Assembly: GCA_902592325.1 (NCBI GenBank)
Contig: CACJEC010000001.1
Span: 124,001 to 188,000, forward strand
Reading direction: 5' to 3'
DNA length: 64,000 bases
Source of the DNA: an uncultured Pelagibacteraceae bacterium
GTDB lineage: Bacteria; Pseudomonadota; Alphaproteobacteria; Pelagibacterales; Pelagibacteraceae
Below, piece by piece: positions 19,043-29,756 of this stretch; the stretch's first letter is position 1; each line of letters begins with the position of its first letter. The notes beneath the pieces were generated by a model, which saw only the letters and a list, made by a program, of their open reading frames with translations, searched no databases and had not been told where the DNA came from. Made by a program: the position numbers and the translations under genes.

Positions 19043-20671
19043 ATGATTTTAAGAAATTCCTTAAATTTCATAAGTCAATTTTCGTCAAATATTATAAGAA
19101 AGATAAAAAATATCTATCTTAACTCAAATTATTATGACAAAAAAATTTCTAAAGTAAATATTGAAGATTTAATTTATAAACCAAGTCCACATTTACTTTC
19201 ATCATTAATAAAATATCAAAAAAAGAAGATTAATTTAGATGAAATTACAACAAAAAATTTATGGGATAATAAAAATATTAATCAAAAAAATTTTAAAAAG
19301 TTAAATAACTTTTACTGGTTTTTTAGTTTAGATTTAAAATCGTCAAAAAAAAATACCCAAAAGATTATTTCTGAATGGATAAAAAAAAATTCCAAATATA
19401 ATTCAAAGAGTTGGGAATTTGATCTTACATCAAAAAGAATTATAGCTTGGCTATCGAATCATAAACTGACAATTGAAGAAAGTGATAGAGACTACCTTAA
19501 TTTATTCAATAGAATAATCAAAAAACAAACTAATCATCTAATGAGCGAAATAAATAATTCAAAAATAGTCGATGATAAAATGATTGGTTGTTCTGCTATT
19601 ATTTTAGTTGGCTTATGTTACAAAAATGAAAAAAAATATCTATTATATGGTTTAAGTTTACTTAAAAAAATATCTACTCTTGTTTTTGATAATTATGGGT
19701 TTCCAAAATCGAGAAACATTAAACAGCTTATTTTTTATCTTAAATATTTTATTCTTATTAGAGAATGGTTTAAAGAGGCTCAAATTGAAATTCCTGAACA
19801 TATAAATGAAATAATCTATTATTTAGGCCAAGGTTATGCATTTGTATGGCAAAATACAAAAACAGACATTTTAATGAACGGTAATAATATTTCTGATAAT
19901 TTTGAGTTTGATCAATATCTCAAAAGATTTAGCTACACGTTTAAAAATGAAAACAAAGAATTTGGTGGTTATACAGTATTATATAATAAAAAAATTTCTA
20001 TTATAATGGATATTGGTAGTACACCTTCCTCTAAATTTTCTTCCAAATATCAATCCGGAGCGCTTTCATTTGAAATTAATTCCAATGGAAAAAAATTAAT
20101 CAGTAATTGTGGATATTATAATGGTAGTAATAAAAAATTGGTCCAATTATCTAAATCAACTGCAGCACATAGCACTTTAATAATTGATGATAACTCCTCA
20201 TGTCTTTACAATAAAAATAATGAAAATTATGTGGTAACTAATGGTTTAAAAATTTTAAAAAAAGATATTGTATTTGAAAAAGATTATTGGAAAATAAATG
20301 CATCTCATGATGGATATCATAGAAAATATAACACAACTCATGAAAGAAAAATTGAGTTTTATCCTCTACAGTTTAAATTTATCGGTACTGATAAAATTTT
20401 GAATAAAAAAACCAATCAAAATATTAAATTTGATATTCGATTTCATCTGGAGCCAGAGATTAAATTAATGAAAACACAAGATAACAAAACAATTCTGATA
20501 GAATTAAATGATGAAGGTTGGAAGTTTACTTGTAATAAATTTGATATAAATATTGATAATGGTTTATATTTCGGTAATAAAAATTCTTATACTCAGAACC
20601 AAAATATATTTATTTCTGGAATAACAAGTAAACAAAATGAGAATATTGTATGGGAATTAACTAAAATTTAA
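19043..20671 (+). CDS. Heparinase II/III family protein
   Basis: FYWFFSLDLKS...WEFDLTSKRIIAWLSN; C-terminal AHSTLIIDDNSS...SHDGYHRKYNTTHERKIE. Confidence 0.88.
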   Translation: MILRNSLNFISQFSSNIIRKIKNIYLNSNYYDKKISKVNIEDLIYKPSPHLLSSLIKYQKKKINLDEITTKNLWDNKNINQKNFKKLNNFYWFFSLDLKSSKKNTQKIISEWIKKNSKYNSKSWEFDLTSKRIIAWLSNHKLTIEESDRDYLNLFNRIIKKQTNHLMSEINNSKIVDDKMIGCSAIILVGLCYKNEKKYLLYGLSLLKKISTLVFDNYGFPKSRNIKQLIFYLKYFILIREWFKEAQIEIPEHINEIIYYLGQGYAFVWQNTKTDILMNGNNISDNFEFDQYLKRFSYTFKNENKEFGGYTVLYNKKISIIMDIGSTPSSKFSSKYQSGALSFEINSNGKKLISNCGYYNGSNKKLVQLSKSTAAHSTLIIDDNSSCLYNKNNENYVVTNGLKILKKDIVFEKDYWKINASHDGYHRKYNTTHERKIEFYPLQFKFIGTDKILNKKTNQNIKFDIRFHLEPEIKLMKTQDNKTILIELNDEGWKFTCNKFDINIDNGLYFGNKNSYTQNQNIFISGITSKQNENIVWELTKI

Positions 20672-22206
20672 TGAAAAAAATTAAAAGAGCTCTAATTTCT
20701 GTAACAGATAAAAACAACTTAAAACCTTTATTAAATATACTAAAAAAAAATAAGGTTGAAATTATTAGTTCTGGGGGCACCTATAGAGAAATCAAAAAAT
20801 TAAAATTTAAATGTAATGAGGTGTCAGATTATACTGGATCACCTGAAATACTTAATGGAAGAGTTAAAACACTACATCCTAAAATTCATGCTGGAATTTT
20901 GAGTCAAAGAAAGAATAAATCTCATCATAAAGATTTAATAAAAAATAAATTTAAAAATATTGATCTTGTAATAGTTAATTTTTATCCTTTTCAAAAAACT
21001 ATAGAAAACACATCTAATCATAAAAAGATAATTGAAAATATTGATATTGGTGGTCCAGCTATGGTTAGGGCTGCAGCAAAAAATTATAATGATGTAACTG
21101 TTATAACTTCTAATACTCAGTATAACGAACTTATTAAAGAAATGATTAAATTTAAAGGCTGTACATCTCAAAATTTCAGAGAAAAGATGTCTCAAATAGC
21201 CTTTGCAGAAACTGCTTATTATGACGCTACAATCTCAAATTATTTTAACAAAAAAATTAAGGAAAATTTTCCTCATAAAAAAATTATTTTTGGAAATTTA
21301 ATTAAAAAACTCAGATATGGTGAAAATCCACATCAAGAGAGTGCAATATACTCAAAAAGTGATTTTTTAAAGTTAAACCAATTGAATGGTAAAAAATTAA
21401 GTTATAATAATTTTAATGATATTTTCACAGGGTTAGCAATTTCTAAATCTCTCCCAAAAAATTCAGGTATAGTAATTATAAAACATGCTAATCCATGTGG
21501 AGTATCTATTTTAAAAGATCCTTTAAAGTGTTACAAATCAGCTCTTGCATGTGATCCTATTAGTGCTTTTGGTGGAATAATTTCCTGTAATTTTAAAATA
21601 AACAAAAACCTGGCACTAGAACTAAATAAATTATTTTTTGAAGTGATAATTGGAAACAATTTTGATTTTGATGCTATAAAAATTTTAAAAAAGAAAAAAA
21701 ATTTGAGGTTAATTGATGCATCAAATTTTAGTTTTAAAGAAAGTTTAAATTTTAATTCTATTGATGAGAATATTTTAATACAATCAGAAGATAGGAAAAT
21801 TTTTACAATAAAAGACTTTAAGATTGTATCAAAAAAGAAACCATCAAAATCTCAACTAGATGACTTAATTTTTGCTTTTAATATATGTAGATTTGTAAAG
21901 TCAAATGCAATTGTTTTAGCATCTAACAAAACGACTGTAGGTATTGGTTCAGGCCAGCCTAGTAGGTTAGATAGCTGTCAAATAGCAATTAATAAAATGA
22001 AAAAATTCACAACATCATCATTAGAAATTGTTGCAGCCTCAGATGCTTTTTTTCCATTCGTTGACGGAATTGAAAAATTAGTTCAATCTGGAATAAAAGC
22101 TGTAGTTCAACCAGCAGGATCTATTAGAGATAAAGAAATTATAAAATTTGCAAATGAAACTAATACAGTTTTGTTATTTTCAAAAACAAGACATTTTAGA
22201 CATTAG
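20671..22206 (+). CDS. purH: Bifunctional AICAR formyltransferase/IMP cyclohydrolase
   Basis: RALISVTDKNNL; GRVKTLHPKIHAGIL; KLRYGENPHQESAIY; IIKHANPCGVSI; SDAFFPFVDGIE. Confidence 0.97.
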   Translation: MKKIKRALISVTDKNNLKPLLNILKKNKVEIISSGGTYREIKKLKFKCNEVSDYTGSPEILNGRVKTLHPKIHAGILSQRKNKSHHKDLIKNKFKNIDLVIVNFYPFQKTIENTSNHKKIIENIDIGGPAMVRAAAKNYNDVTVITSNTQYNELIKEMIKFKGCTSQNFREKMSQIAFAETAYYDATISNYFNKKIKENFPHKKIIFGNLIKKLRYGENPHQESAIYSKSDFLKLNQLNGKKLSYNNFNDIFTGLAISKSLPKNSGIVIIKHANPCGVSILKDPLKCYKSALACDPISAFGGIISCNFKINKNLALELNKLFFEVIIGNNFDFDAIKILKKKKNLRLIDASNFSFKESLNFNSIDENILIQSEDRKIFTIKDFKIVSKKKPSKSQLDDLIFAFNICRFVKSNAIVLASNKTTVGIGSGQPSRLDSCQIAINKMKKFTTSSLEIVAASDAFFPFVDGIEKLVQSGIKAVVQPAGSIRDKEIIKFANETNTVLLFSKTRHFRH

Positions 22207-22540
22207 TTATCTGATCAATTTTAGATGCTAAAATAAAATCATTTTCAGATAAACCTTCAATTGCATGAGTTGTGATATTAATTTTTGCATATCCCCAGCC
22301 AAAAATAATATCTGGGTGATGCCCTTCATCCTCTGAAATTCTTCCAACATTATTCACAAAATCTTGACTGTCTTTAAAATTTTTAAAATTAAATTTTTTT
22401 TCTAAAAAAAAAATATTTTTTTCATTTTGAACAATTTTCCAACCATCCACCATTTTTTGATATTTATGAATTTCTGAAATATCAAATGGTGTTACACCAC
22501 CTTCACAAGGTTTACATTTTTTATCCTTTAAATCATTCAT
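22196..22540 (-). CDS. 4a-hydroxytetrahydrobiopterin dehydratase (PCD/DCoH)
   Basis: FKNFKDSQDFVNNVGRISEDEGHHPDIIFGWGYAKINITTHAIEGLSENDF. Confidence 0.93.
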   Translation of the reverse strand: MNDLKDKKCKPCEGGVTPFDISEIHKYQKMVDGWKIVQNEKNIFFLEKKFNFKNFKDSQDFVNNVGRISEDEGHHPDIIFGWGYAKINITTHAIEGLSENDFILASKIDQITNV

Positions 22541-23369
22541 ATTTTAATTCCTTTAAATCATTTAAAAATTGATCTCTAATTTTATCTGATAATTCTTTAG
22601 ACAAAAATTTTTCCCATTTATTATTGAAACCTAAGTTAAAAAAATTTATTGATTTTCCATCCTTAGAAACTGCACTTTCTCCAAAACCATATAATTTCTC
22701 TTTATTTTTTAAATTTGAAAAACTTGTTGAATTTATAGAATTAATCATTTTTTCCTCATTAATTTCATTGTTAGTTCCTTTTAAATTTTCAATGAAATTC
22801 AAAATTTTTCTAAATTCTTCATGAGTATTGTCTCGCAAATCTTCATATTTAACTATTAAAGTTTTAAAATTTATATCATTTTTCCAAGATCTATAGTGAT
22901 TTGACCATGATCCCAAAAAAGTAAAATTACTACAATCACCATCTGCTGTTTTAAAAGATAATGAAGAATTATTGTCTGTCATTTTTGCATACGCCTCATC
23001 TAGATTTAATGAGTAATGATTACACATTGATGAGATAATATTTCTTGGGTCTCTAATTATATATATTGCCCCCGCCGTTTCCGATGAAGTTGTAAATTTA
23101 TTTCCAAAATATTCCTCTAATGAACTATGAGTTTTGAGGAAATAAAATTCTTCTTTTTTAAAAAAATTCTTTTGATTAGGTATCCAGCTACTTGCTGCAT
23201 CCATAAAAGTATAAGCCTTTTTAGATGAATATCTTAAGGCTGGAAATTGTTTTATATTTAGTAGTAATTCAAAATCAAATTTACCTTTTTTAGAAAAATA
23301 ATATGCTGACAGAAATGATCTAACATACGTATTTCCACTTTTAGGGTAAGATGCAATCCAAATTATCAT
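22533..23369 (-). CDS. Sulfotransferase family protein
   Basis: WIASYPKSGNTYVRSFLSAY (PAPS 5'-phosphosulfate loop); YIIRDPRNIISSM. Confidence 0.9.
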   Translation of the reverse strand: MIIWIASYPKSGNTYVRSFLSAYYFSKKGKFDFELLLNIKQFPALRYSSKKAYTFMDAASSWIPNQKNFFKKEEFYFLKTHSSLEEYFGNKFTTSSETAGAIYIIRDPRNIISSMCNHYSLNLDEAYAKMTDNNSSLSFKTADGDCSNFTFLGSWSNHYRSWKNDINFKTLIVKYEDLRDNTHEEFRKILNFIENLKGTNNEINEEKMINSINSTSFSNLKNKEKLYGFGESAVSKDGKSINFFNLGFNNKWEKFLSKELSDKIRDQFLNDLKELKYE

Positions 23370-23382
23370 AATTTCATTTTAA

Positions 23383-23457
23383 TGGAGCGGGCAAAGGGGG
23401 TCGAACCCTCGACCTTCTCGTTGGCAACGAGACGCTCTACCACTGAGCTATGCCCGC
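23383..23457 (-). tRNA. tRNA-Gly(GCC), CCA encoded
   Basis: Minus strand GCGGGCATAGCTCAGTGGTAGAGCGTCTCGTTGCCAACGAGAAGGTCGAGGGTTCGACCCCCTTTGCCCGCTCCA; complete cloverleaf, anticodon loop TTGCCAA. Confidence 0.97.
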
Positions 23458-23511
23458 AAAAATTTTATTATATTTCTCAATTATATAAATGCAAGAAATA
23501 TGAAAGATGAG

Positions 23512-24366
23512 TTAATGATAATGTAATTCTTGTAAGTTTTCTTTAAAAATTTTATTAATTTTGTTGGCAAAACTGGTTTCAAAAAAAACTTTCCAATCAT
23601 TACTCGGCCCAAGATGAAAGAACGGTATTTTGTTACTATCTTGATTTTTGGACTTTATAGATTCAGAAAAACCATAATTTTTTTCAATTTTTTTCAATTT
23701 TTCAAAAGAAGTAGTGGCTATTGCTTTTTGCGCTTTGAGTTTATCAAAATTAAGACCTGTTTTACATGTTTTATCAATAAAATTAATTAAATCTTTTACT
23801 ACATAAAAAGTTTTATCTAAAAGATCTTCATACTTAATAAGCTTAATTGGAAAATCACTATTATTAATCCAAGATTTATAATTCTTTTGCCAAGAGCTGA
23901 TAAATTGAAAATCACTATAATCATTTTTTTTAAAATAATCATATGTATATTTTTTTTCATTTAGCATAAAATTTAAAGCTTCTTCTTTATTCATCTCAAA
24001 ATGATTCATAATTGAAGTTAAAACATTTCTTGGATCCCTTACTATATAAACAGCTCCAATTGAATTATTTTTATTGGAAAAATTATTATTGTTTAAAGAA
24101 CCATAAATATTATGAGTTTTAAAAAATTTTATTTTTTTATCTTTATTTATTAATTCTTGAGCTTTAATCCAATGCTTAACTGTTGCGACTGGATTACTTT
24201 TATCATATTCAAATTTATCAAAATATTTTTTTTCTGGAAATTGAGGAATATTTTTTAAAATTCTATCATTTGTAAAATTTCCGTCTTTGGTAAAATAATA
24301 AGCACTTAAAAGAGACCTTAACCATGTGTTTCCATTTTTAGGGTATGAAGCAATCCAAAAAATCAT
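23512..24366 (-). CDS. Sulfotransferase family protein (paralogue of 22533..23369)
   Basis: WIASYPKNGNTWLRSLLSAYYFTKDGNF; YIVRDPRNVLTSIMNHF; same architecture as the previous gene. Confidence 0.9.
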   Translation of the reverse strand: MIFWIASYPKNGNTWLRSLLSAYYFTKDGNFTNDRILKNIPQFPEKKYFDKFEYDKSNPVATVKHWIKAQELINKDKKIKFFKTHNIYGSLNNNNFSNKNNSIGAVYIVRDPRNVLTSIMNHFEMNKEEALNFMLNEKKYTYDYFKKNDYSDFQFISSWQKNYKSWINNSDFPIKLIKYEDLLDKTFYVVKDLINFIDKTCKTGLNFDKLKAQKAIATTSFEKLKKIEKNYGFSESIKSKNQDSNKIPFFHLGPSNDWKVFFETSFANKINKIFKENLQELHYH

Positions 24367-24407
24367 TTAATTATTTATTTTTTAAAGGTATACTTAAGCT
24401 CATAATA

Positions 24408-25046
24408 ATGAAATTACCAAAAAAAATAGCAGTATTTCCCCTAAGTAATTTTATAATTTTTCCAAAAACTACTGTGCCACTTAATATTTTTGAACCAAGA
24501 TATATTGAGATGGTTAATGATAGTATGAAATCAGAAAAGTTAATAGGCATGATACAGCCTAAAACTGTTAAAAAAGTTAAGAAATTAGATTCTGAACTTT
24601 ATGATATTGGTTGTTTAGGCAAAATAACAAGTTTTAAAGAAACAAATGATGGCAGATATTTAATTGATTTGAAAGGCATTATTAGATTCAAGATAAATAG
24701 AGAAATCAAGTCAGAAAAAAAATATAGAGAATGTGAGGTCAATTACGATACTTATTTGGAGGATCTAAATGAAAAAAAAGAAGATTTAAAATTCTCTGAT
24801 TTAGAATTAATTTTTAAAGACTTAAAATCATTATTTGAAAAAAGAGGTTTTATAATTAATTGGAAGGCTCTCGAAAAACAAAGTTTAGATGAAACAATTA
24901 ATGCCTTAGCAATGGCTTCTCCATTTAGTCTAGAAGAAAAACAAGTTTTATTAGAAGCTGTAAGTTTAGATTTGAGAAAAAATAAAATAGCTGAAATCTT
25001 ATCTACGTATACATTTGATCAATTTCAAAATACAACGCTTCAATAA
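24408..25046 (+). CDS. LON-protease N-terminal (substrate-binding) domain protein
   Basis: IAVFPLSNFIIFPKTTVPLNIFEPRYIEMV; start trimmed to MKLPKK. Confidence 0.92.
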   Translation: MKLPKKIAVFPLSNFIIFPKTTVPLNIFEPRYIEMVNDSMKSEKLIGMIQPKTVKKVKKLDSELYDIGCLGKITSFKETNDGRYLIDLKGIIRFKINREIKSEKKYRECEVNYDTYLEDLNEKKEDLKFSDLELIFKDLKSLFEKRGFIINWKALEKQSLDETINALAMASPFSLEEKQVLLEAVSLDLRKNKIAEILSTYTFDQFQNTTLQ

Positions 25047-25049
25047 ATT

Positions 25050-26132
25050 TTAAATTCTGAAACCATTATCTGCAAATTTTTTAAAATAAGAATTTATAGC
25101 TTTATTTTTTCCAATTATATTTATGGACTTAATTAAAAAATTTGATTTAATTTTACTTTCGAAATTAAATAATTCATAAATAAAATCAATTCCAGTTGAA
25201 AAAAGATAATTTTTATCTTGTGATTTTTTTTGAAACTCTTGACAAATAGCACTATCTAAATCCAAACCTAAATTAATTTTTTCATTAATTAAATTCGACA
25301 AAAGTTTAATATCTCTTAATGACATATTAAATCCTTGGCCTGCTAATGGATGAATTTTATGAAGCAAGTCTCCAAAAGCAATAATATTGTCTTTATAATA
25401 TTTTCTTAAATGAGAAGATTTTAGATTAATATATTTACAGTCGTTAATTTTTTTTATTGAATAAATAGGATTATACTTTTTTATCAAATTTTTAATGTCA
25501 AAGTTATTTTTTTTGTTTTTTGTTCTTATAGAATAAACTACAGAGGTTTGGTTTTCAGAAATTGGCAAAAAAGCTATAGGACCATTATTAGTAAAATTTT
25601 GGTAAGCAGTTTTATTATCAACTACTTTTTCATGATCAATGATTGTAGTGTATGCAAAACTATTATAATTTTTCTCTATTCTTTTAGAGAAAAATTTTTT
25701 TGTTATTTGATGGTTAGGATTACAGTTAATTATCAATTTATAATTTTTTTTAACAATATCGTTATAATTGATAATAGATTTAAATCTAACAAATCTACTC
25801 TTTTTTAATTTATTGTTCAGTAATTTTAACAATTCATAGTTTCTAACAATAGAAAAAATTTGTTCATTGTTATTATCAAATTTAATTATCTCTTTACTGA
25901 GGTTTTTTTCAGTATAAATTTTTATCTTATTTATTTTCCATAAAATTTTCTCTATATCTAATATTTCACTTTTAAAATAATCAATATTAGATTTTGAAAT
26001 CCCTAAAGTTCTAAATTTATCAAATTTTCTATTTTTTCTATTTGATAAAATATCGACTGTTAATTCTTTTTTGATTAACATGTTGGCTAATGTTAAGCTA
26101 ACTAATCCATCACCAATAATACAAACTTTCAT
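25050..26132 (-). CDS. UbiH/UbiF-family FAD-dependent hydroxylase
   Basis: N-terminal GDGLVSLTLA dinucleotide motif; FGDLLHKIHPLAGQGFNMSLRDIKLLSNLI. Confidence 0.88.
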   Translation of the reverse strand: MKVCIIGDGLVSLTLANMLIKKELTVDILSNRKNRKFDKFRTLGISKSNIDYFKSEILDIEKILWKINKIKIYTEKNLSKEIIKFDNNNEQIFSIVRNYELLKLLNNKLKKSRFVRFKSIINYNDIVKKNYKLIINCNPNHQITKKFFSKRIEKNYNSFAYTTIIDHEKVVDNKTAYQNFTNNGPIAFLPISENQTSVVYSIRTKNKKNNFDIKNLIKKYNPIYSIKKINDCKYINLKSSHLRKYYKDNIIAFGDLLHKIHPLAGQGFNMSLRDIKLLSNLINEKINLGLDLDSAICQEFQKKSQDKNYLFSTGIDFIYELFNFESKIKSNFLIKSINIIGKNKAINSYFKKFADNGFRI

Positions 26133-26193
26133 AACAAAGTAATTTTAACAACAAAAATTAGATGATACAAAGTGTTATATTTGATTCATTAAA

Positions 26194-28284
26194 ATGAATA
26201 TTAAAGAAATTACAAATACAGTTATTAAATTTTCAATCAATAGATTGATTGAAATTCTTGCTACATCAGTCACGATAATAGGTCTTTTGCTATTAACAGC
26301 ACTAATCTTTTATTCTCCAAATGACCCTAATTTTATTTTCCCAGAAAATACTGAAATCAATAACATATTGGGATTTCAAGGAAGTTATACCGCAGATTTA
26401 TTTTTTCAATCGGTTGGAATTATTTCTTATTTAGTATCTATAACTCTAATATTTACAGGTATAAATGTTTTTAGATGTAAAGATCTTTTTTTAATCCTTG
26501 AAAACATTTTTTTTGCTATTCTTTACTGTATCTTTGGATCATTGTTCTTTGACTATTTTTATCAAAATACTTTTGAATTATATATTAATGGTAACGGAGG
26601 ATTTGTTGGACAGTACCTAAATCAAACGTTTTTTGAAAATTTGTTAAATTTACAACCAACCATTTTATATTATTTTTTAATTTTCTTAATCTTAGGTTTA
26701 TTTTTATATAGCATCAACTTTCACCCTCAAAAATTTTGGATCTTTTTAAAAACTACTAAAAATCTTTTGAAAAAAGATGATAACAGAAACTATACTAACA
26801 GAAATGAAATTATTAGTGAATATATTCCTCAAGATGAAATTAAAGATTTAATTCAAAAGGATCTTCCATTTATAAAAGCAGAGAGAATAAAAGAGAATGA
26901 AAAAACAAAGTTTAAACTTCCTGGTTTAGATTTATTAAAAACTCCATCAAAAAAGGAAAGGGAAAATTCTTACAAAGATAAAACTCATAATTCTGAATTT
27001 CTTGAAAAAATTTTACTGGATTTTGGTGTAAGTGGCAATGTTAATAAAGTAAGTCACGGTCCTGTTGTTACATTAAGCGAGTTTGAGCCAGCAGCAGGAG
27101 TTAAAGTATCTAAAATAATTAATCTATCTGATGATATAGCTAGAAATACAAGTTCAGAATCTGCACGAATTTCAACCATTCCAGGTAGTAATACTGTTGG
27201 AATAGAATTACCAAACTCCTCAAGAGAGAATGTTTATTTGAGTGAAATTTTAGATAAAGCTGATTTTAAAAAGAAAGAGATTAAGTTACCTATTGCTTTA
27301 GGAAAAAATATTTCAGGTGCACCAATAATTGGTGATTTAACTTCAATGCCTCATTTATTAATTGCTGGAACAACAGGATCTGGTAAATCAGTTTGTATTA
27401 ATACAATTATATTATCTCTTCTTTACAGACACTCACCTGAAAAATGTAAACTTATTTTGATTGATCCTAAAATGTTAGAACTTTCAACATATGAAGGCAT
27501 TCCTCACTTACTATGTCCTGTTATAACTGAAGCTAAAAAAGCAGCATCTGTTCTTGGTTGGGTAGTTAAAGAAATGGAAAGTAGATACCGATTAATGACT
27601 AAAGAAGGCGTTAGAAATATAGACGGTTACAATGCCAAACATAAATTACCTATGCCATACATAGTAGTTGTTGTTGATGAAATGTCTGATCTTATGTTAG
27701 TGGCTGGTAAAGAAATAGAAAATTATATTCAAAAATTATCACAAATGGCTAGGGCAGCTGGAATTCACATTATAATGGCTACACAAAGACCAAGTGTAGA
27801 TGTAATTACTGGCACAATTAAAGCTAATTTTCCTACAAGAATTTCATTTCAAGTAACATCAAAAATAGACAGTAGAACAATATTAGGAGAGCAAGGAGCC
27901 GAGCAGCTTCTTGGAAAAGGTGATATGCTTTATATGTCATCTGCTAATAAAATCTTGAGGATTCATGGTCCTTTTGTATCAGATAAGGAAATTGAAAAGA
28001 TTAATGATTTTATTAGATCTCAATCAGAGCCAGATTATATTGATGAAATATTAAATTTTGTAGATGAGAAGGAAATAGGTGATAAATCTTTAAAGAGTGG
28101 AGATAAAGATGATCTTTATCAAACCGCATTAGAAATAATTAAATCTGAGGGCAAAGCATCTACATCATTTTTACAAAGAAAACTTCAAATTGGTTACAAT
28201 AGAGCTGCTAGGATTATTGATATGATGGAAGATGAAGGGATTGTGAGTAAAGCTAATCATGTTGGTAAACGAGATGTTCTTTAA
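26194..28284 (+). CDS. ftsK: DNA translocase FtsK
   Basis: N-terminal TM segments; LIAGTTGSGKSVCINTIILSLLYRHSP; ATQRPSVDVITGTIKANFPTRISFQV; gamma wHTH at C-term. Confidence 0.97.
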   Translation: MNIKEITNTVIKFSINRLIEILATSVTIIGLLLLTALIFYSPNDPNFIFPENTEINNILGFQGSYTADLFFQSVGIISYLVSITLIFTGINVFRCKDLFLILENIFFAILYCIFGSLFFDYFYQNTFELYINGNGGFVGQYLNQTFFENLLNLQPTILYYFLIFLILGLFLYSINFHPQKFWIFLKTTKNLLKKDDNRNYTNRNEIISEYIPQDEIKDLIQKDLPFIKAERIKENEKTKFKLPGLDLLKTPSKKERENSYKDKTHNSEFLEKILLDFGVSGNVNKVSHGPVVTLSEFEPAAGVKVSKIINLSDDIARNTSSESARISTIPGSNTVGIELPNSSRENVYLSEILDKADFKKKEIKLPIALGKNISGAPIIGDLTSMPHLLIAGTTGSGKSVCINTIILSLLYRHSPEKCKLILIDPKMLELSTYEGIPHLLCPVITEAKKAASVLGWVVKEMESRYRLMTKEGVRNIDGYNAKHKLPMPYIVVVVDEMSDLMLVAGKEIENYIQKLSQMARAAGIHIIMATQRPSVDVITGTIKANFPTRISFQVTSKIDSRTILGEQGAEQLLGKGDMLYMSSANKILRIHGPFVSDKEIEKINDFIRSQSEPDYIDEILNFVDEKEIGDKSLKSGDKDDLYQTALEIIKSEGKASTSFLQRKLQIGYNRAARIIDMMEDEGIVSKANHVGKRDVL

Positions 28285-28835
28285 TGAAAAATATTTTTTT
28301 AATACTGATAATCATTAATTTTAACAATATTGCTCTTGGATCTATTAAAGAAAATATAATAAATAATTTAGTTAAAATAGATAATTTCAATTTTAATTTT
28401 GAGCAAAACATTAATGGTAAAATTGAAAGAGGAAATTGTGTTATCGAATATCCAAAAAAAATTTTTTGTAAATACAAAAAATCGAATGGTAAAATTTTGG
28501 TTTCAAATGGAAAATCATTAGTAATTCAAACTAAAAATGGAACTTATTACAGATATGCTATAAATAGAACTCCTTTAAATTATATTCTTGATAAAAAATT
28601 TATAGTTAATCAAATTAATTTTCTTGAAGAAAGAATTATTGATAACAAATTTATAAACTTTACAATTTTCAAAAATGAAAATGAAATTAATATCTTTTTT
28701 GATAAAAAAAACTTCAATTTAATAGGATGGCAAGTATTAGATGTTTATCAAAATTTAAATATTACTTATATAAATATAAGAGAAATAAATCAAAAATTAG
28801 ATAAAGATTTATTTAATCTTCCTAAACAAAATTAA
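28284..28835 (+). CDS. lolA: Outer-membrane lipoprotein carrier LolA-like
   Basis: Signal peptide; NFNFEQNINGKIERGNCVIEYPKKIFCKYKKSNGKILVSNGKSLVI; downstream of ftsK. Confidence 0.85.
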   Translation: MKNIFLILIIINFNNIALGSIKENIINNLVKIDNFNFNFEQNINGKIERGNCVIEYPKKIFCKYKKSNGKILVSNGKSLVIQTKNGTYYRYAINRTPLNYILDKKFIVNQINFLEERIIDNKFINFTIFKNENEINIFFDKKNFNLIGWQVLDVYQNLNITYINIREINQKLDKDLFNLPKQN

Positions 28836-29719
28836 GAAAATAATTTATTGATTGTTTTTACAGATTGAACATGACCATAAGAATTAGATCCATAAACATT
28901 ATGTAAAAAATATCTTGGTGAGACGTAAATGTCATTTATATCTTTTGGAACGTCTTCAAATAAATGCTTATAATCTTTTTTTACAAAAAAAGCATTTGAT
29001 CCTGTATGAGCATTACAACAAACTAAAAAATAATTATTTTTTTCAAACAATTGATCAAAAGAAGCTAGAGAAGCACCATAATAATCACTACCATCCCAAA
29101 TATGATTTTCATTATATTCAATGCTCCATTTAACAGGTGGAGGAAATTTTGAATTATACTCAACTATAAATAATTTTGGTCTAAATTGATTCTTTAATAG
29201 CTCAGAAACTAAGTACAGATCATTACCATCTAAATCAAATGAGATTACATCAATGTTATCACATTTGATTTCTGATTTTCCTTTTGAGGCTAAAGTAACG
29301 ATATTCTTTAAAGAGACGAATTCTTTAAAAAAGGAAAATTTATTATCTTTTTTATAATCAATAATTAAATCTTCACCACCAACCCAAAAACCTTTCCATC
29401 CTAATGATTTCAATATTAATGTATTATTTTCCATTCCATCGCCTGGGCCAAATTCAGCAAATGTCCCTTTATCTAGTGAACCTATTCTTTTTAAAATCTC
29501 AATTGTTATTCCATCCTCATCAGTTTGAGAAAAACATTTTTTCCCATACTTGTTTAAAGGATTTTTATGATCCATTTGTAATTTTTGAGTTTGATAATTA
29601 AGAGTTAATTCTCTCAAATCTTTTGCATATGTATCAAGTCTTGAAGGTCTTTTTCTTCTTTTATATCCTCCAAGGGTAATCAAATTAAGTATTTTTTCTT
29701 TAATTTTTTTCATTTTCAT
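28832..29719 (-). CDS. FkbM/SAM-methyltransferase-like protein
   Basis: FSQTDEDGITIEILKRIG...FAEFGPGDGMENNTLILKSLGWKGFWVGG...VISFDLDGNDLYL. Confidence 0.65.
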   Translation of the reverse strand: MKMKKIKEKILNLITLGGYKRRKRPSRLDTYAKDLRELTLNYQTQKLQMDHKNPLNKYGKKCFSQTDEDGITIEILKRIGSLDKGTFAEFGPGDGMENNTLILKSLGWKGFWVGGEDLIIDYKKDNKFSFFKEFVSLKNIVTLASKGKSEIKCDNIDVISFDLDGNDLYLVSELLKNQFRPKLFIVEYNSKFPPPVKWSIEYNENHIWDGSDYYGASLASFDQLFEKNNYFLVCCNAHTGSNAFFVKKDYKHLFEDVPKDINDIYVSPRYFLHNVYGSNSYGHVQSVKTINKLFS

Positions 29720-29756
29720 AAATTTAATCTAAAGCAAACCTATATTAAAAAAAAAT

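Noticed and set aside
24345-24407. 21-aa N-terminal extension of the LON-domain ORF
   Set aside because: Antisense to the sulfotransferase start; MKLPKKIAVFPLSNF is the canonical beginning.
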